This document shows positions 55,460 to 63,559 of a DNA stretch of 64,000 nt, piece by piece. The DNA comes from Planctomycetota bacterium (GTDB lineage Bacteria; Planctomycetota; SZUA-567; H5-PLA8), in the NCBI GenBank assembly GCA_027493525.1, contig JAOSKN010000003.1:1612001-1676000 (forward strand), in the 5' to 3' direction. Every line of letters begins with the position of its first letter. Within the stretch, counting starts at the first letter, position 1. A program made the position numbers and the translations under genes. A model generated the notes under the pieces. The model worked only from the letters and a program-made list of their open reading frames with translations, was not told the origin of the DNA and ran no database searches.

Positions 55460-56308
55460 TTACGCGGGCTGCAACGCGCCCTTCTTGTGCTCCTCGAGCC
55501 AGCCCTTCAGCGGCACCTCTTCGGGCTTGGGCAGCCAGAAGGTCATCTCGCTGGCGTACTCGCCGAGCAGCTGGCGCTGGAGCGGTGTGGCGCGCTGTAG
55601 AAGCGAAGCCTCCGGAAGCAGGTAGTCCAGCGGCTTCACCCAGCGGTAGCAGTAGCCCAGATAGATGTTCTTCCGCGTCACGTCGGAAGTGTTGGGGCCG
55701 ACGGCATGCCAGAGGCGCTGCTGGAAGAGCACCGCGTCGCCGGGCTCGGTCAGGACCGTCACGGCGCCGTCGGGATCGACCTGGCCTTCCCGCCGCTTCG
55801 GCGGCTCGGCCCGCTTGTGGCTCCCCGGAATCACGCGCAGGTTGCCCATGTTCGGCGCGCTGAGGTCGGTCAGGAAGTAGCCGATCTTCGTGTAGATCCA
55901 CGGATACGTGCCGTGAATGGGCTCGACCTCGCGGCACCCGTCGCGGTGCCAGTCGATGCGCTTGTAGCTGGCCGGCGTGTCCTTCGGCTGCGGCGGGCGG
56001 ACCATCGCGTGGCTCGTGCAGAGCTGGATCGCGGGGCCCATCAGTTCGGCAACCAGCGGAAAGGCGCCGGGCCAGTCGAGCAGTTCCAGGAAGGCCGGCT
56101 CCTTGTGGATCGCATTACGAATTTCGAGGAAGGCCTCGGGAGCCAAGTTTCCCGCGGCGCGCTCTCGCGCATCGAGCCGCTCGATCCATGTTCTTACCCG
56201 TAGCAGGGCTTCGTCCTGCAACGCGCCTTTGAGGATCAGGTAGCCGTTTTCCTCGAAAGAGGCCTTTTGAGTTTCGTTGAGCCGCACGGTATGGGGACGG
56301 GGCAACAT
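55460..56308 (-). CDS. phytanoyl-CoA dioxygenase-family protein
   Basis: The protein has 282 residues. Fe(II)/2-oxoglutarate oxygenase with His121-X-Asp123 (WHRD), distal His201 (LWHAVG) and Arg212 (TRKN) as 2-oxoglutarate ligand. It lies downstream of the FAD oxidoreductase on the same strand (gap 111 bases) and so probably belongs to the IclR-controlled operon. It is not a close copy of the family member at 18297. Its stop is four bases from that of the enolase-superfamily gene. Confidence 0.92.
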   Translation of the reverse strand: MLPRPHTVRLNETQKASFEENGYLILKGALQDEALLRVRTWIERLDARERAAGNLAPEAFLEIRNAIHKEPAFLELLDWPGAFPLVAELMGPAIQLCTSHAMVRPPQPKDTPASYKRIDWHRDGCREVEPIHGTYPWIYTKIGYFLTDLSAPNMGNLRVIPGSHKRAEPPKRREGQVDPDGAVTVLTEPGDAVLFQQRLWHAVGPNTSDVTRKNIYLGYCYRWVKPLDYLLPEASLLQRATPLQRQLLGEYASEMTFWLPKPEEVPLKGWLEEHKKGALQPA

Positions 56309-56419
56309 GGCGTTTCCCTTTCTTATCGGCAGGAGCGCCAGAGCCGGGGGGCTTTGTGCGCTTCGGTTTCACGCGAGCCGCTCGCCCGCAACTTGGGCCG
56401 GTTCAACTTCGCGCCGCAT

Positions 56420-57763
56420 TCAGGCCACGCTGAAAGCCGACCGCGAGTTGGCGCGTGCGATATCCTCTTCGCTCAGCAAAGCCTGTCCGGCGCGCAAGGC
56501 GGCTTGCAGCGGCTGGACAGGGAGGTTGCGCGGCGAGACGCCTTCCCGCAAAGAAAGCGCCGCGGCGGCGCCGGCCGCTTGTCCCGAGAGCATGCATTGC
56601 ACCATCACGCGAATGGAGCCCAAGGCGACATGCGTCACGCTGACGCAGCGCCCCGCGCATAACAGATTTTCGACTCCGCGCGGGACCAGGATGCGGTAAG
56701 GAATCTGATAGCGAAACCCGGGTTCGGGCCGCACCGTGCTTTCGGCCATGCCCGGACCGTCGAGGTTATGGATGTCAATGAAAAATGATCCGTAGCCGAT
56801 GGTGTCGGGCCATTCGCGGCGCGCCAGCATGTCCTGCTCGGTCAAGACAACTTCCCCCATCAAGCGGCGCGATTCGCGCAGCCCCAAGGTATGGGGTATG
56901 CTGACCATGTAGGCGCGTTCCATGCCGGGCACGTATTTCCGGAAAACGTCCAGGCTGTGAAAAGCCTGCCGCCGCGCTTCGATCGTCGCCCAGGTTAAAT
57001 CCTCCGCCCGGGTGGCATCCACGCCAATGACGTGCGTGAAATTCACCCCGACTTGGTCCGGCCGCGTGGGCGTCCACCAGAAGCCCATAACTTGATCCTG
57101 AAACGGCTCCATGTCGCCGTTGCGCTGCGCCCGCGCCCAAACCTCCTTCATCTTGTAATCCTTGCGCCAGCGGCTAACGCAATCCCAGTTCACCCCGCCG
57201 ATCGTGAACATGAGGGTGACCGGCTGACAGCGCCCGTCGCCGGGCCGGCCGATTTCGACCGGCGCTCCGGCCGAAGCGCCCACATCCCCGTCGCCGGTGC
57301 AATCGACGACGCGCTTGGCGCGCAGGATCCGGCGGCCGGATTTGTTCTGGACCGCTACGCCGGCCACGGCGCCGTTTTCCACCAGCGCTTCGCAAAAGAA
57401 GGTATGGTAAAGGGTCTCTACGCCCAGTTCGCGCGCCATGCGCTCGTAAAGGAATTTAAGCGGCTCGATCTCGAAAAAAACCGCCCCGCCGCGAAGTTGT
57501 CCGAAGCCTTCCCGCTCGATGCGCTGTGCGATCTCGTAGGGGATTCCACCCACCACGCGAGTGGAATCGCCCCACGCGTTGAAGATGGTCATTTGCGCGT
57601 GCCCGCCTGCCGTGGCGACGCCGCCCAAGCAGTTGAATTGCTCGACGATCAGCACCTTTGCTCCTTGCCTCGCAGCGGCAAAGGCAGCGCCTACACCGGC
57701 CGGACCACCGCCGACAACCAGCACGTCCGTCTCGCGAGCCGGCTCATCGATCGCAGCAGCCAT
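56420..57763 (-). CDS. FAD-dependent oxidoreductase (FAD_oxidored type)
   Basis: The protein has 447 residues from the Met at 57763; a Met 20 codons earlier is possible but leads with an unlikely sequence. The dinucleotide-binding motif VLVVGGGPAGVGAAFAAAR (GGGPAG at 18-23) and the later CTGDGDVGA and LLCAGRCVSVTHVALGSIRVM segments identify the FAD_oxidored family (fumarate-reductase-like core), often seen with PhyH and Gfo/Idh genes in glycan degraders. It is probably a soluble dehydrogenase. Followed on the same strand by the PhyH gene and preceded by a short open frame and the IclR gene. Confidence 0.9.
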   Translation of the reverse strand: MAAAIDEPARETDVLVVGGGPAGVGAAFAAARQGAKVLIVEQFNCLGGVATAGGHAQMTIFNAWGDSTRVVGGIPYEIAQRIEREGFGQLRGGAVFFEIEPLKFLYERMARELGVETLYHTFFCEALVENGAVAGVAVQNKSGRRILRAKRVVDCTGDGDVGASAGAPVEIGRPGDGRCQPVTLMFTIGGVNWDCVSRWRKDYKMKEVWARAQRNGDMEPFQDQVMGFWWTPTRPDQVGVNFTHVIGVDATRAEDLTWATIEARRQAFHSLDVFRKYVPGMERAYMVSIPHTLGLRESRRLMGEVVLTEQDMLARREWPDTIGYGSFFIDIHNLDGPGMAESTVRPEPGFRYQIPYRILVPRGVENLLCAGRCVSVTHVALGSIRVMVQCMLSGQAAGAAAALSLREGVSPRNLPVQPLQAALRAGQALLSEEDIARANSRSAFSVA

Positions 57764-57767
57764 CGTT

Positions 57768-58055
57768 TCACCGCCCTTTCCTTCCTCGAACGCTCTCAAC
57801 TCCGAAAGGCTCGCGCAGGCCAACCCGATCCGAATGTCCTGCCGAAGCCCCGCCGCTCCGGCCGACCGACCAAGCGCCGCCTCGTGTCCTGTAACCGATA
57901 TCCTTCGCGCGTTTTGGGGCGCTTTTGACCGTGCTCTTCGTTGCGCCCTCGGTGCGCGGCGGACCCAGCTCGGCGCCCAGGCAGAGCTGTCGGAATACGC
58001 CGCTCACGTCGATGAGCTTTCGCTCGGCGGCGAGGGCTTGGGTCTCGGCGAGCAT
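57768..58055 (-). CDS. possible small gene between IclR and FAD genes
   Basis: A 95-codon frame begins at 58055 with AAGGAG eight bases upstream of its ATG and ends five bases before the FAD gene start, so spacing fits an operon member. The first forty residues (MLAETQALAAERKLIDVSG) are plausible; the rest is Arg/Gly/Ser-rich and less so. No family recognised. It may be a real small protein, a remnant, or chance; the 333-base stretch it occupies (57764-58096) otherwise holds nothing that I recognise. Confidence 0.28.
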   Translation of the reverse strand: MLAETQALAAERKLIDVSGVFRQLCLGAELGPPRTEGATKSTVKSAPKRAKDIGYRTRGGAWSVGRSGGASAGHSDRVGLREPFGVESVRGRKGR

Positions 58056-58096
58056 CCTGCGCACTCCTTGCCTGTTCGGAATGGAGCGGCAAGGGC

Positions 58097-58882
58097 CTAT
58101 CCAGGCTCCCGCATCGCCCGCTCGACTTCGCGCCGGCCTTCCTGCAACAGCAGGAGCACCGTCTCGATGGGGACGTGCGAAACATTTCCGCTCAGCGAAA
58201 GCGCCAGCGGCGGCTGACCCTCGGCCGCGACCGGAATGGCCGCGGTGAGCCGGCCGAAAGCCTGCCAGTCGTCGAGGACCAGGACGTCGTGCCGGAGCCG
58301 CTCGCGCGCGGCGGACAGGCACGCCGCCTCGCTCCCGGGCACCCGCGCGGTCGGCTGGTCCCAGCCGTACTTGCGCCGGGATTCGGCGAGCGCCTCGCGC
58401 GCTTCGGCGGCCGGGGCCTCCAGCAGAATTCGCAGCGCGAGCGAGGACAGATGCAGCGGATAGCCGCCCGACCACGGGCCGATCGTCTCCTGCCCGCGCT
58501 GTGCTCGGACCAGGTAGATGAGCTGCCCGCGCCAGAGCGTCGCGAAGCTCACCGTGAGCCCCTCGCAGCGCTCGGCGAAAACGGCAATGGCGCGGCGCGG
58601 GCGGGTGGCCGCGGCGAAATGAGACGTCGCGCGCCCCCCCAGCGCCAACAACCCGTAGTCGGCCGCGAAAGAATGGTAGTCGGGCTTGCGGACGTATCCT
58701 GCGGCCATGAGCGTCTTCAGCACGCGCGAGACGGAACTCTGGTGCAGCCCCACGCGGCGCGCGATCTCCGTCGAGGTCATCGGCGCCTCGGATTCGGCCA
58801 GGATGCGGAGCACCTCCAGGCCATGGGTGAGCGCTCCGGAAGGTCCGAGCTCGGCGCGAGCAGGTTCGGTGACGGTCATCAC
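58097..58882 (-). CDS. IclR-family transcriptional regulator
   Basis: The protein has 261 residues; start at 58882 or the adjacent Met at 58879. The N-terminal winged helix (LEVLRILAESEAPMTSTEIARRVGLHQSSVSRVLKTLMAAGYV) is followed by the effector domain (RRAIAVFAERCEGLTVSFATLWRGQLIYLVR, and a C-terminal PVAAEGQPPLALSLSG). IclR proteins sense small acids or aromatics. It probably governs the FAD oxidoreductase and PhyH genes just downstream, and itself through the palindrome at 58897. Divergent from the LacI gene. Confidence 0.94.
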   Translation of the reverse strand: MMTVTEPARAELGPSGALTHGLEVLRILAESEAPMTSTEIARRVGLHQSSVSRVLKTLMAAGYVRKPDYHSFAADYGLLALGGRATSHFAAATRPRRAIAVFAERCEGLTVSFATLWRGQLIYLVRAQRGQETIGPWSGGYPLHLSSLALRILLEAPAAEAREALAESRRKYGWDQPTARVPGSEAACLSAARERLRHDVLVLDDWQAFGRLTAAIPVAAEGQPPLALSLSGNVSHVPIETVLLLLQEGRREVERAMREPG

Positions 58883-58888
58883 AGCGGG

Positions 58889-58917
58889 AGTTAATCATGC
58901 AATTAATGCATTGTCAA
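58889..58917 (-). promoter_or_regulatory. IclR promoter with operator in the spacer
   Basis: On the minus strand, TTGACA (58917-58912) is followed by a 17-base spacer and TTAACT (58894-58889), a weak -10. The spacer holds the perfect inverted repeat ATGCA-ATTAA-TGCAT (58897-58911). The -10 lies only about seven bases from the ATG at 58882, so the message may be leaderless. Inference from sequence alone. Confidence 0.5.
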
Positions 58918-59015
58918 TATTAACAGTAACTATTTTGCATTATATTTACCGGGATTATTGTTTATTATGATTACTGTTGCTTTTTCTTACGGCGCATTCG
59001 ATTCAGGTCTTATCT

Positions 59016-59021
59016 TATAAT
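59016..59021 (+). promoter_or_regulatory. candidate -10 box for the LacI gene
   Basis: TATAAT at 59016-59021 within an AT-rich stretch (about 58890-59100) between the divergent IclR and LacI genes. No good -35 box is seen 17 bases upstream, as may be the case for an activator-dependent promoter. Confidence 0.35.
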
Positions 59022-59133
59022 ATGATTTTATTAAACATCTTATACTAGTTAAATACGACACATATTCACTTGGCAAATGCGTAATTTCCCGGCCCGACTG
59101 GTGTACAGGAACCAAGGAGCTTGAGGATTGGCC

Positions 59134-60129
59134 ATGCCCACTCTTACCGAAATCGCCGCCGCTACTGGCTTGAGCACCAGCACGATTTCCCGCGTCCTGC
59201 GCGGGCATTTCGATGTGGCCGAGACGACCCGCCGCCAGGTCGAGCAAGCGCTGGCCGAGCACGGCTATCGCGCCGGCAACGGGCCCCGGCGCGGGCGTCC
59301 CGCGAAGGCCGACCGCCTCGCTTCAATCGCGATCGTCTTCAACGACCGCCAGCGCATTCGGCGCAGCCCCTTCTTCGCGCCGCTCTTCGACCAAACCCTG
59401 GACCTCCTGCCGCGTTGCGGCGCGCGGGTGCAGGCGCTGGAGTGGCCCCGCGCGATGGAGCGGATGCCGGCCGAGTTGGAGCGCAGCGACGGCGCGCTGG
59501 CCCTCGACGCCAGCCACGAGCAGGTCGCGCGGATGCTCCAGCGCATGCCCGTCGTCACGATGGACTGCGCGCGGCCCGGGCTCCATGCCGACGCGGTCCT
59601 GGCCGATTACCGGCAGTGCGCCTTCGACGCGCTGCGCATCCTGATCGGGAAGGGCCACCGCCGCTTTGCGCTCCTCTCCGCGGCCCGCGAGGGGCAGGAA
59701 TCCTTCGAGATGCAGATTTACGACGGCGCGCGGCGGGCGCTGGACCTGGCGGGCATCGAGCCCGGGCCGGACTGGGTCGCCGGGAACGTCGGTTCGCCGG
59801 AGGGCGGTTACGCGCTGGCCCGGCAGGTGCTCGCGCGCCCCGCCGCCGAGCGCCCCACCGCACTCTTCGGCAGCGACCACGCGATGCTCGGCGCGCTCCG
59901 CGCCGCGCACGACCTGGGGCTCAAGGTCCCCAAGGACGTCGCCGTGCTGGGCGTGGACGGCATCGAGTTGGGCGAGTTCTCCGTCCCGCGCCTTTCCACC
60001 ATAAAGGTGGACAAGGAAGCGATGGTGCGCACGGCGGCCGAGCGCGTCATGTGGCGCCTCAGCCATCCCCACAGCCCCGTCTGCCGGATCGTGCTGGACT
60101 GCCCGTACATCGAGCGGGATTCGGCCTGA
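59134..60129 (+). CDS. LacI-family transcriptional regulator
   Basis: The protein has 331 residues from the ATG at 59134; a TTG six bases earlier is an alternative. The helix-turn-helix is TLTEIAAATGLSTSTISRVLRG followed by the hinge-side EQALAEHGYRAGNGPR; the sensor domain is of periplasmic-binding type (SIAIVFNDRQRIRR, VLADYRQCAFDALRILIGKGHRRFALL, GVDGIELGEFSVPRLSTIKVDKEAMV). It leads the row of catabolic genes that follows (beta-helix lyase-like, enolase superfamily, nitrilase) and probably represses it. Confidence 0.95.
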   Translation: MPTLTEIAAATGLSTSTISRVLRGHFDVAETTRRQVEQALAEHGYRAGNGPRRGRPAKADRLASIAIVFNDRQRIRRSPFFAPLFDQTLDLLPRCGARVQALEWPRAMERMPAELERSDGALALDASHEQVARMLQRMPVVTMDCARPGLHADAVLADYRQCAFDALRILIGKGHRRFALLSAAREGQESFEMQIYDGARRALDLAGIEPGPDWVAGNVGSPEGGYALARQVLARPAAERPTALFGSDHAMLGALRAAHDLGLKVPKDVAVLGVDGIELGEFSVPRLSTIKVDKEAMVRTAAERVMWRLSHPHSPVCRIVLDCPYIERDSA

Positions 60130-60170
60130 CGATTGCCCATGCCGGCCGTTGAACCCTGGAGGACGCCCTG

Positions 60171-61979
60171 ATGCCCCGCGCCGCGACATGCTCCGTGCCG
60201 TTCGTGCTCGCCCTGGCCTGCGCCTGCGCGGCCCATGGCGCGGAGCCGCTCCCCGCCGAGCGGCGGATCGAATGGAGCCCCGGCGTCCCCGGCGGCATCC
60301 CCGTCTATCCCGTCTTTGCCAGCGTCAAGGATCCGGCTTACGGCGCCAAGGGCGACGGCGTGGCCGACGACACCGCCGCGATCCAGAAGGCCATCGACGC
60401 GTGCCCTGAAAAGCATGCCGTGCTGCTCCCCGCGGGCGTCTACCGGCTTACGGCGATGCTGGACCTGGCCCGAAACGGCGTGGTCGTGCGCGGGGAAGGC
60501 CCGGACAAGACGCGGCTGATCAACGAGGCCGACGCCAAGCACGTCATCGGAATCTGCAACTTCGACAACGCGATCCCCAAGAAGATTCTCAAGGGCCACG
60601 AGAAGGGCTCCACGCGCCTCACCCTCGCGGACGTCGAACGGATCAAGGTGGGCGACGTGCTTAAGATCGACCAGAAGAACGACCCCGAGATCGCCAGCGT
60701 CAAGGGCGCCGGCGGGGTCTGCGGTTGGGCCGGCCGGGACAAGGGCGAGCGCGCCATGGCCCAACTGGTCCAGGTCACGGCCATGCAGGGCAACGAGGTC
60801 GCCCTGAGCCGCCCGCTGTATTTCGACTTCAAGGCCGAGTTCGCGCCCGAGGCGCTGCGCACGACCGACCGGACGATCTCGTTCGCGGGCGTCGAGAACC
60901 TCTATCTCGAGATGCTGAAAAAGCGCAAGGACAACAGTTCCACGATCAAGATCTGGAACGGCGTCCACTGCTGGGTGAAGAACATCGAGTCCTCGCGGGG
61001 CTGGTACGCCGGGCACGTGACGATGCAGAACTGCCTGGGCTGCGAGGTTCGCGACAGCTACTTCCACCACGCGCACGGCTACGGCGCGGGGCACGGCTAC
61101 GGGGTGTGGGTCTTCGCGCACAGCACCGACACGCTGGTGGAGAACAACGTCAGCTTCAGCGCCAACGCCGGTTACATGCTCGAATGCGCCGGACCGGGCA
61201 ACGTGGTCGCCTACAATTTCTCCGAGCGTTGCTGGGGCCGCGACTACCCCGACACCGACTGGGCGCACAACGACATCAGCTTCCACGGCGCGCACCCGTT
61301 CATGAACCTGGTCGAGGGGAACCACGTCTCGTCCATCAGCATGGACAACTACTGGGGCTCCTCGAGCCACAACACGATCTTCCGCAATGCCGCCGACATG
61401 GACATCCGCAAGCTCGACGGTTCTCCGATGATAGCGCGCATCGGCCTGCGCGTGGACGCTTACAACCGCTACACCAACGTGCTGGGCAACGTCTTCGGAC
61501 ACGAAGGGCTCTCGGGGCTTTTCGAAGGCTACGACTTGGGCAAACCGCTGATCTATCGCCTGGGCAGCAAAGCGCCCAGTGGCACAACGGAAGACGATCC
61601 GAAGGTCGCGCAGACGCTGCTGCGCCATGGCAATTTCGATTACGTCGGTAAGCAGACGCATTGGGACGCAAAGATCGCCTCGAAGGAACTGCCGGAGTCG
61701 CTGTATCTGAAGAAGAAGCCCGCCTTCTTCGGCAACCTGCCGTGGCCCCCGATCGGCCCGGACCGCAGCCCCATGGCCGGCACGATCCCGGCGCGCGAGC
61801 GCTTCCTTAAGATGGACCCGAAGGACCTCGAGGCCCAGGACCGCTTCTACATGGCCGAGTACCTCCTCGCCCGGGGCGAGGCCGCCCGGGCCAACCCCAT
61901 TTACCAGGATGTCGTGAGCAAGTTCGCGGGCAGCGCGTGGGCCAAGCAGGCGCAGGCGCGACTCGAGGGCGGCAAGTAG
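60171..61979 (+). CDS. secreted beta-helix lyase-like protein
   Basis: The protein has 602 residues; GGAGG precedes the ATG at 60171. Signal peptide (FVLALACACAAHGAEP). After about residue 50 the start motif YGAKGDGVADDTAAIQKAID is typical of pectate-lyase-3-type beta-helix enzymes, including rhamnogalacturonase and related polysaccharide lyases or hydrolases. The helix coils follow (NLYLEMLKKRKDN, GCEVRDSYFHHAHGYGAGHGYG, NVVAYNFSERCWGRDYPD). The last 60 residues are helical with the TPR-like DRFYMAEYLLARGEAARANPIYQDV. Exported. It lies 42 bases downstream of the LacI gene. Confidence 0.85.
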   Translation: MPRAATCSVPFVLALACACAAHGAEPLPAERRIEWSPGVPGGIPVYPVFASVKDPAYGAKGDGVADDTAAIQKAIDACPEKHAVLLPAGVYRLTAMLDLARNGVVVRGEGPDKTRLINEADAKHVIGICNFDNAIPKKILKGHEKGSTRLTLADVERIKVGDVLKIDQKNDPEIASVKGAGGVCGWAGRDKGERAMAQLVQVTAMQGNEVALSRPLYFDFKAEFAPEALRTTDRTISFAGVENLYLEMLKKRKDNSSTIKIWNGVHCWVKNIESSRGWYAGHVTMQNCLGCEVRDSYFHHAHGYGAGHGYGVWVFAHSTDTLVENNVSFSANAGYMLECAGPGNVVAYNFSERCWGRDYPDTDWAHNDISFHGAHPFMNLVEGNHVSSISMDNYWGSSSHNTIFRNAADMDIRKLDGSPMIARIGLRVDAYNRYTNVLGNVFGHEGLSGLFEGYDLGKPLIYRLGSKAPSGTTEDDPKVAQTLLRHGNFDYVGKQTHWDAKIASKELPESLYLKKKPAFFGNLPWPPIGPDRSPMAGTIPARERFLKMDPKDLEAQDRFYMAEYLLARGEAARANPIYQDVVSKFAGSAWAKQAQARLEGGK

Positions 61980-62033
61980 GATGGTCCGCACGCCGCGGAA
62001 GCGCCGCGGCGCCTGCGATCCGGGGATTCCAGC

Positions 62034-63419
62034 ATGGCGAAGGCAACCGACGCGCGCGTGAAGGACCTGCAGGCCTACGTCCTGCCGCTCGAACAGCGCA
62101 TGCCGCTGAAGTTCGGCGGGCGCGTGACCAGCAAGATGGGCACCGTGCGCGTGCGCATGACCCTGGAGGACCAAGCCGGCAAGCGCGCCGAGGGCTGGGG
62201 CGAGACCCCGCTGGCGACGCAATGGTCCTGGCCCAGTTCCGTGCCCGATACGGAGCGCTACGCGGCGATGCAGGCCTTTTGCGCGCGGCTGGCCAAGGCT
62301 TGGCGCGGCTTCGGCGACTCGGGGCATCCCCTCGAGGTCGGCTGGGACTTTGTCGACGGCGTCCTGCCGAAGGAACTCGAAGCCTTCAACGCCGCGCGAG
62401 GCGGCGAACCCATGCCCTGGCTCTGCGCGCTGGTCTGCTGCTCGGCCTTCGACCAGGCGCTTCACGACACGTACGGCGTGCTGCATGACGTCCCGATCTA
62501 CGAGACCTACAACGCGAAGTGGATCAGCCGCGACCTGGCCGGCTTCCTGCAGCCGGCGAGTTCCCACGTCTCCTTCTCCGGGCGCTTCCCGAACGAGTAT
62601 CTCACGCCCCGGCAGGCGCGCCTCCCCGCCTGGCACTTGGTCGGCGCGCTGGACCCCATCGACGAATCGGAGCTGAAGGGCACCGAGCCGCGCGACGGGC
62701 TCCCGGTGCTGCTCGCCGACTGGATCCGCGCCGACGGCTTGAAGTGCCTCAAGATCAAGCTCAACGGGGCGGACGCGGAGTGGGACTACGCGCGGATCGT
62801 GAAAGTCGGGACGCTCGCCGTCGCGCTCGGCGTGGACTGGCTGACGACCGACTTCAACTGCACCGTCACCGACCCGGAATACGTCAATGCGATCCTCGAT
62901 CGCCTGCTGAAGGAGCAGCCGCGCCTGTACGGGATGTTGCTCTACGTCGAACAGCCCTTCCCCTACGACCTGGAACGGCACCGCATCGACACGCACTCGG
63001 TGGCCGCCCGCAAGCCGCTCTTTCTCGACGAGAGCGCGCACGACTGGAAGCACGTGCGGACCGGGCGCGAGCTGGGCTGGACGGGCGTGGCGCTGAAGAC
63101 GTGCAAGACGCAGAGCGGGGCGCTGCTGAGCCTCTGCTGGGCGCGCGCGCACGGCATGACGCTGATGGTCCAGGACCTCACCAACCCGCGCCTGGCGCAG
63201 CTCGCGCACCTGCAACTGGCCGCGCATGCGGGCACGATCATGGGCGTCGAGACCAACAGCATGCAGTTCTGGCCGGCGGCCTCCGCGGAGGAAGCGCAGG
63301 TCCATCCCGGCGCGTACCGGCGCCGCGAAGGCGTCATGGACCTCGCCACGCTGCGCGGGCCGGGCTTCGGGTATCGAGTGGCGGAGATCCGCCGCGAGTT
63401 GCCGGAGCCGCTGGCGTGA
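62034..63419 (+). CDS. enolase-superfamily enzyme
   Basis: The protein has 461 residues, longer than usual. Barrel signature: Lys240 and Lys242 in LKCLKIKLNG, metal ligands Asp273 (TTDFNC), Glu306 (YVEQPF) and Asp332/Glu333 (FLDESAHDW), and Lys355 in VALKTCKT, the pattern of the dipeptide-epimerase / muconate-lactonising branch. The N-terminal capping domain is extended (residues of about 60-200). Substrate unknown; context suggests sugar-acid breakdown. In the LacI operon. Confidence 0.88.
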   Translation: MAKATDARVKDLQAYVLPLEQRMPLKFGGRVTSKMGTVRVRMTLEDQAGKRAEGWGETPLATQWSWPSSVPDTERYAAMQAFCARLAKAWRGFGDSGHPLEVGWDFVDGVLPKELEAFNAARGGEPMPWLCALVCCSAFDQALHDTYGVLHDVPIYETYNAKWISRDLAGFLQPASSHVSFSGRFPNEYLTPRQARLPAWHLVGALDPIDESELKGTEPRDGLPVLLADWIRADGLKCLKIKLNGADAEWDYARIVKVGTLAVALGVDWLTTDFNCTVTDPEYVNAILDRLLKEQPRLYGMLLYVEQPFPYDLERHRIDTHSVAARKPLFLDESAHDWKHVRTGRELGWTGVALKTCKTQSGALLSLCWARAHGMTLMVQDLTNPRLAQLAHLQLAAHAGTIMGVETNSMQFWPAASAEEAQVHPGAYRRREGVMDLATLRGPGFGYRVAEIRRELPEPLA

Positions 63420-63426
63420 CGAAATA

Positions 63427-63538
63427 GAACCACAGAGGGCACAGAGCACACAGAGAAGGAAAAATGGATGAGAAGGAGGGGGCTTGAGTTCTTGCCCCCA
63501 TTCTTCTCTGTGTTCTCTGTGGGACCTCTGCGGTGAAT
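63427..63538. repeat. palindromic CACAGAGNN element
   Basis: Left arm AACCACAGAGGGCACAGAGC (63427) and right arm near 63505-63538 (TCTCTGTGTTCTCTGTGGGA then CTCTGCGGTGA). It lies between the enolase-superfamily gene and the nitrilase gene and ends just before the latter's ribosome site (AAGGAG). Confidence 0.9.
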
Positions 63539-63559
63539 AAAGCTGCCAAGGAGCCGGCC

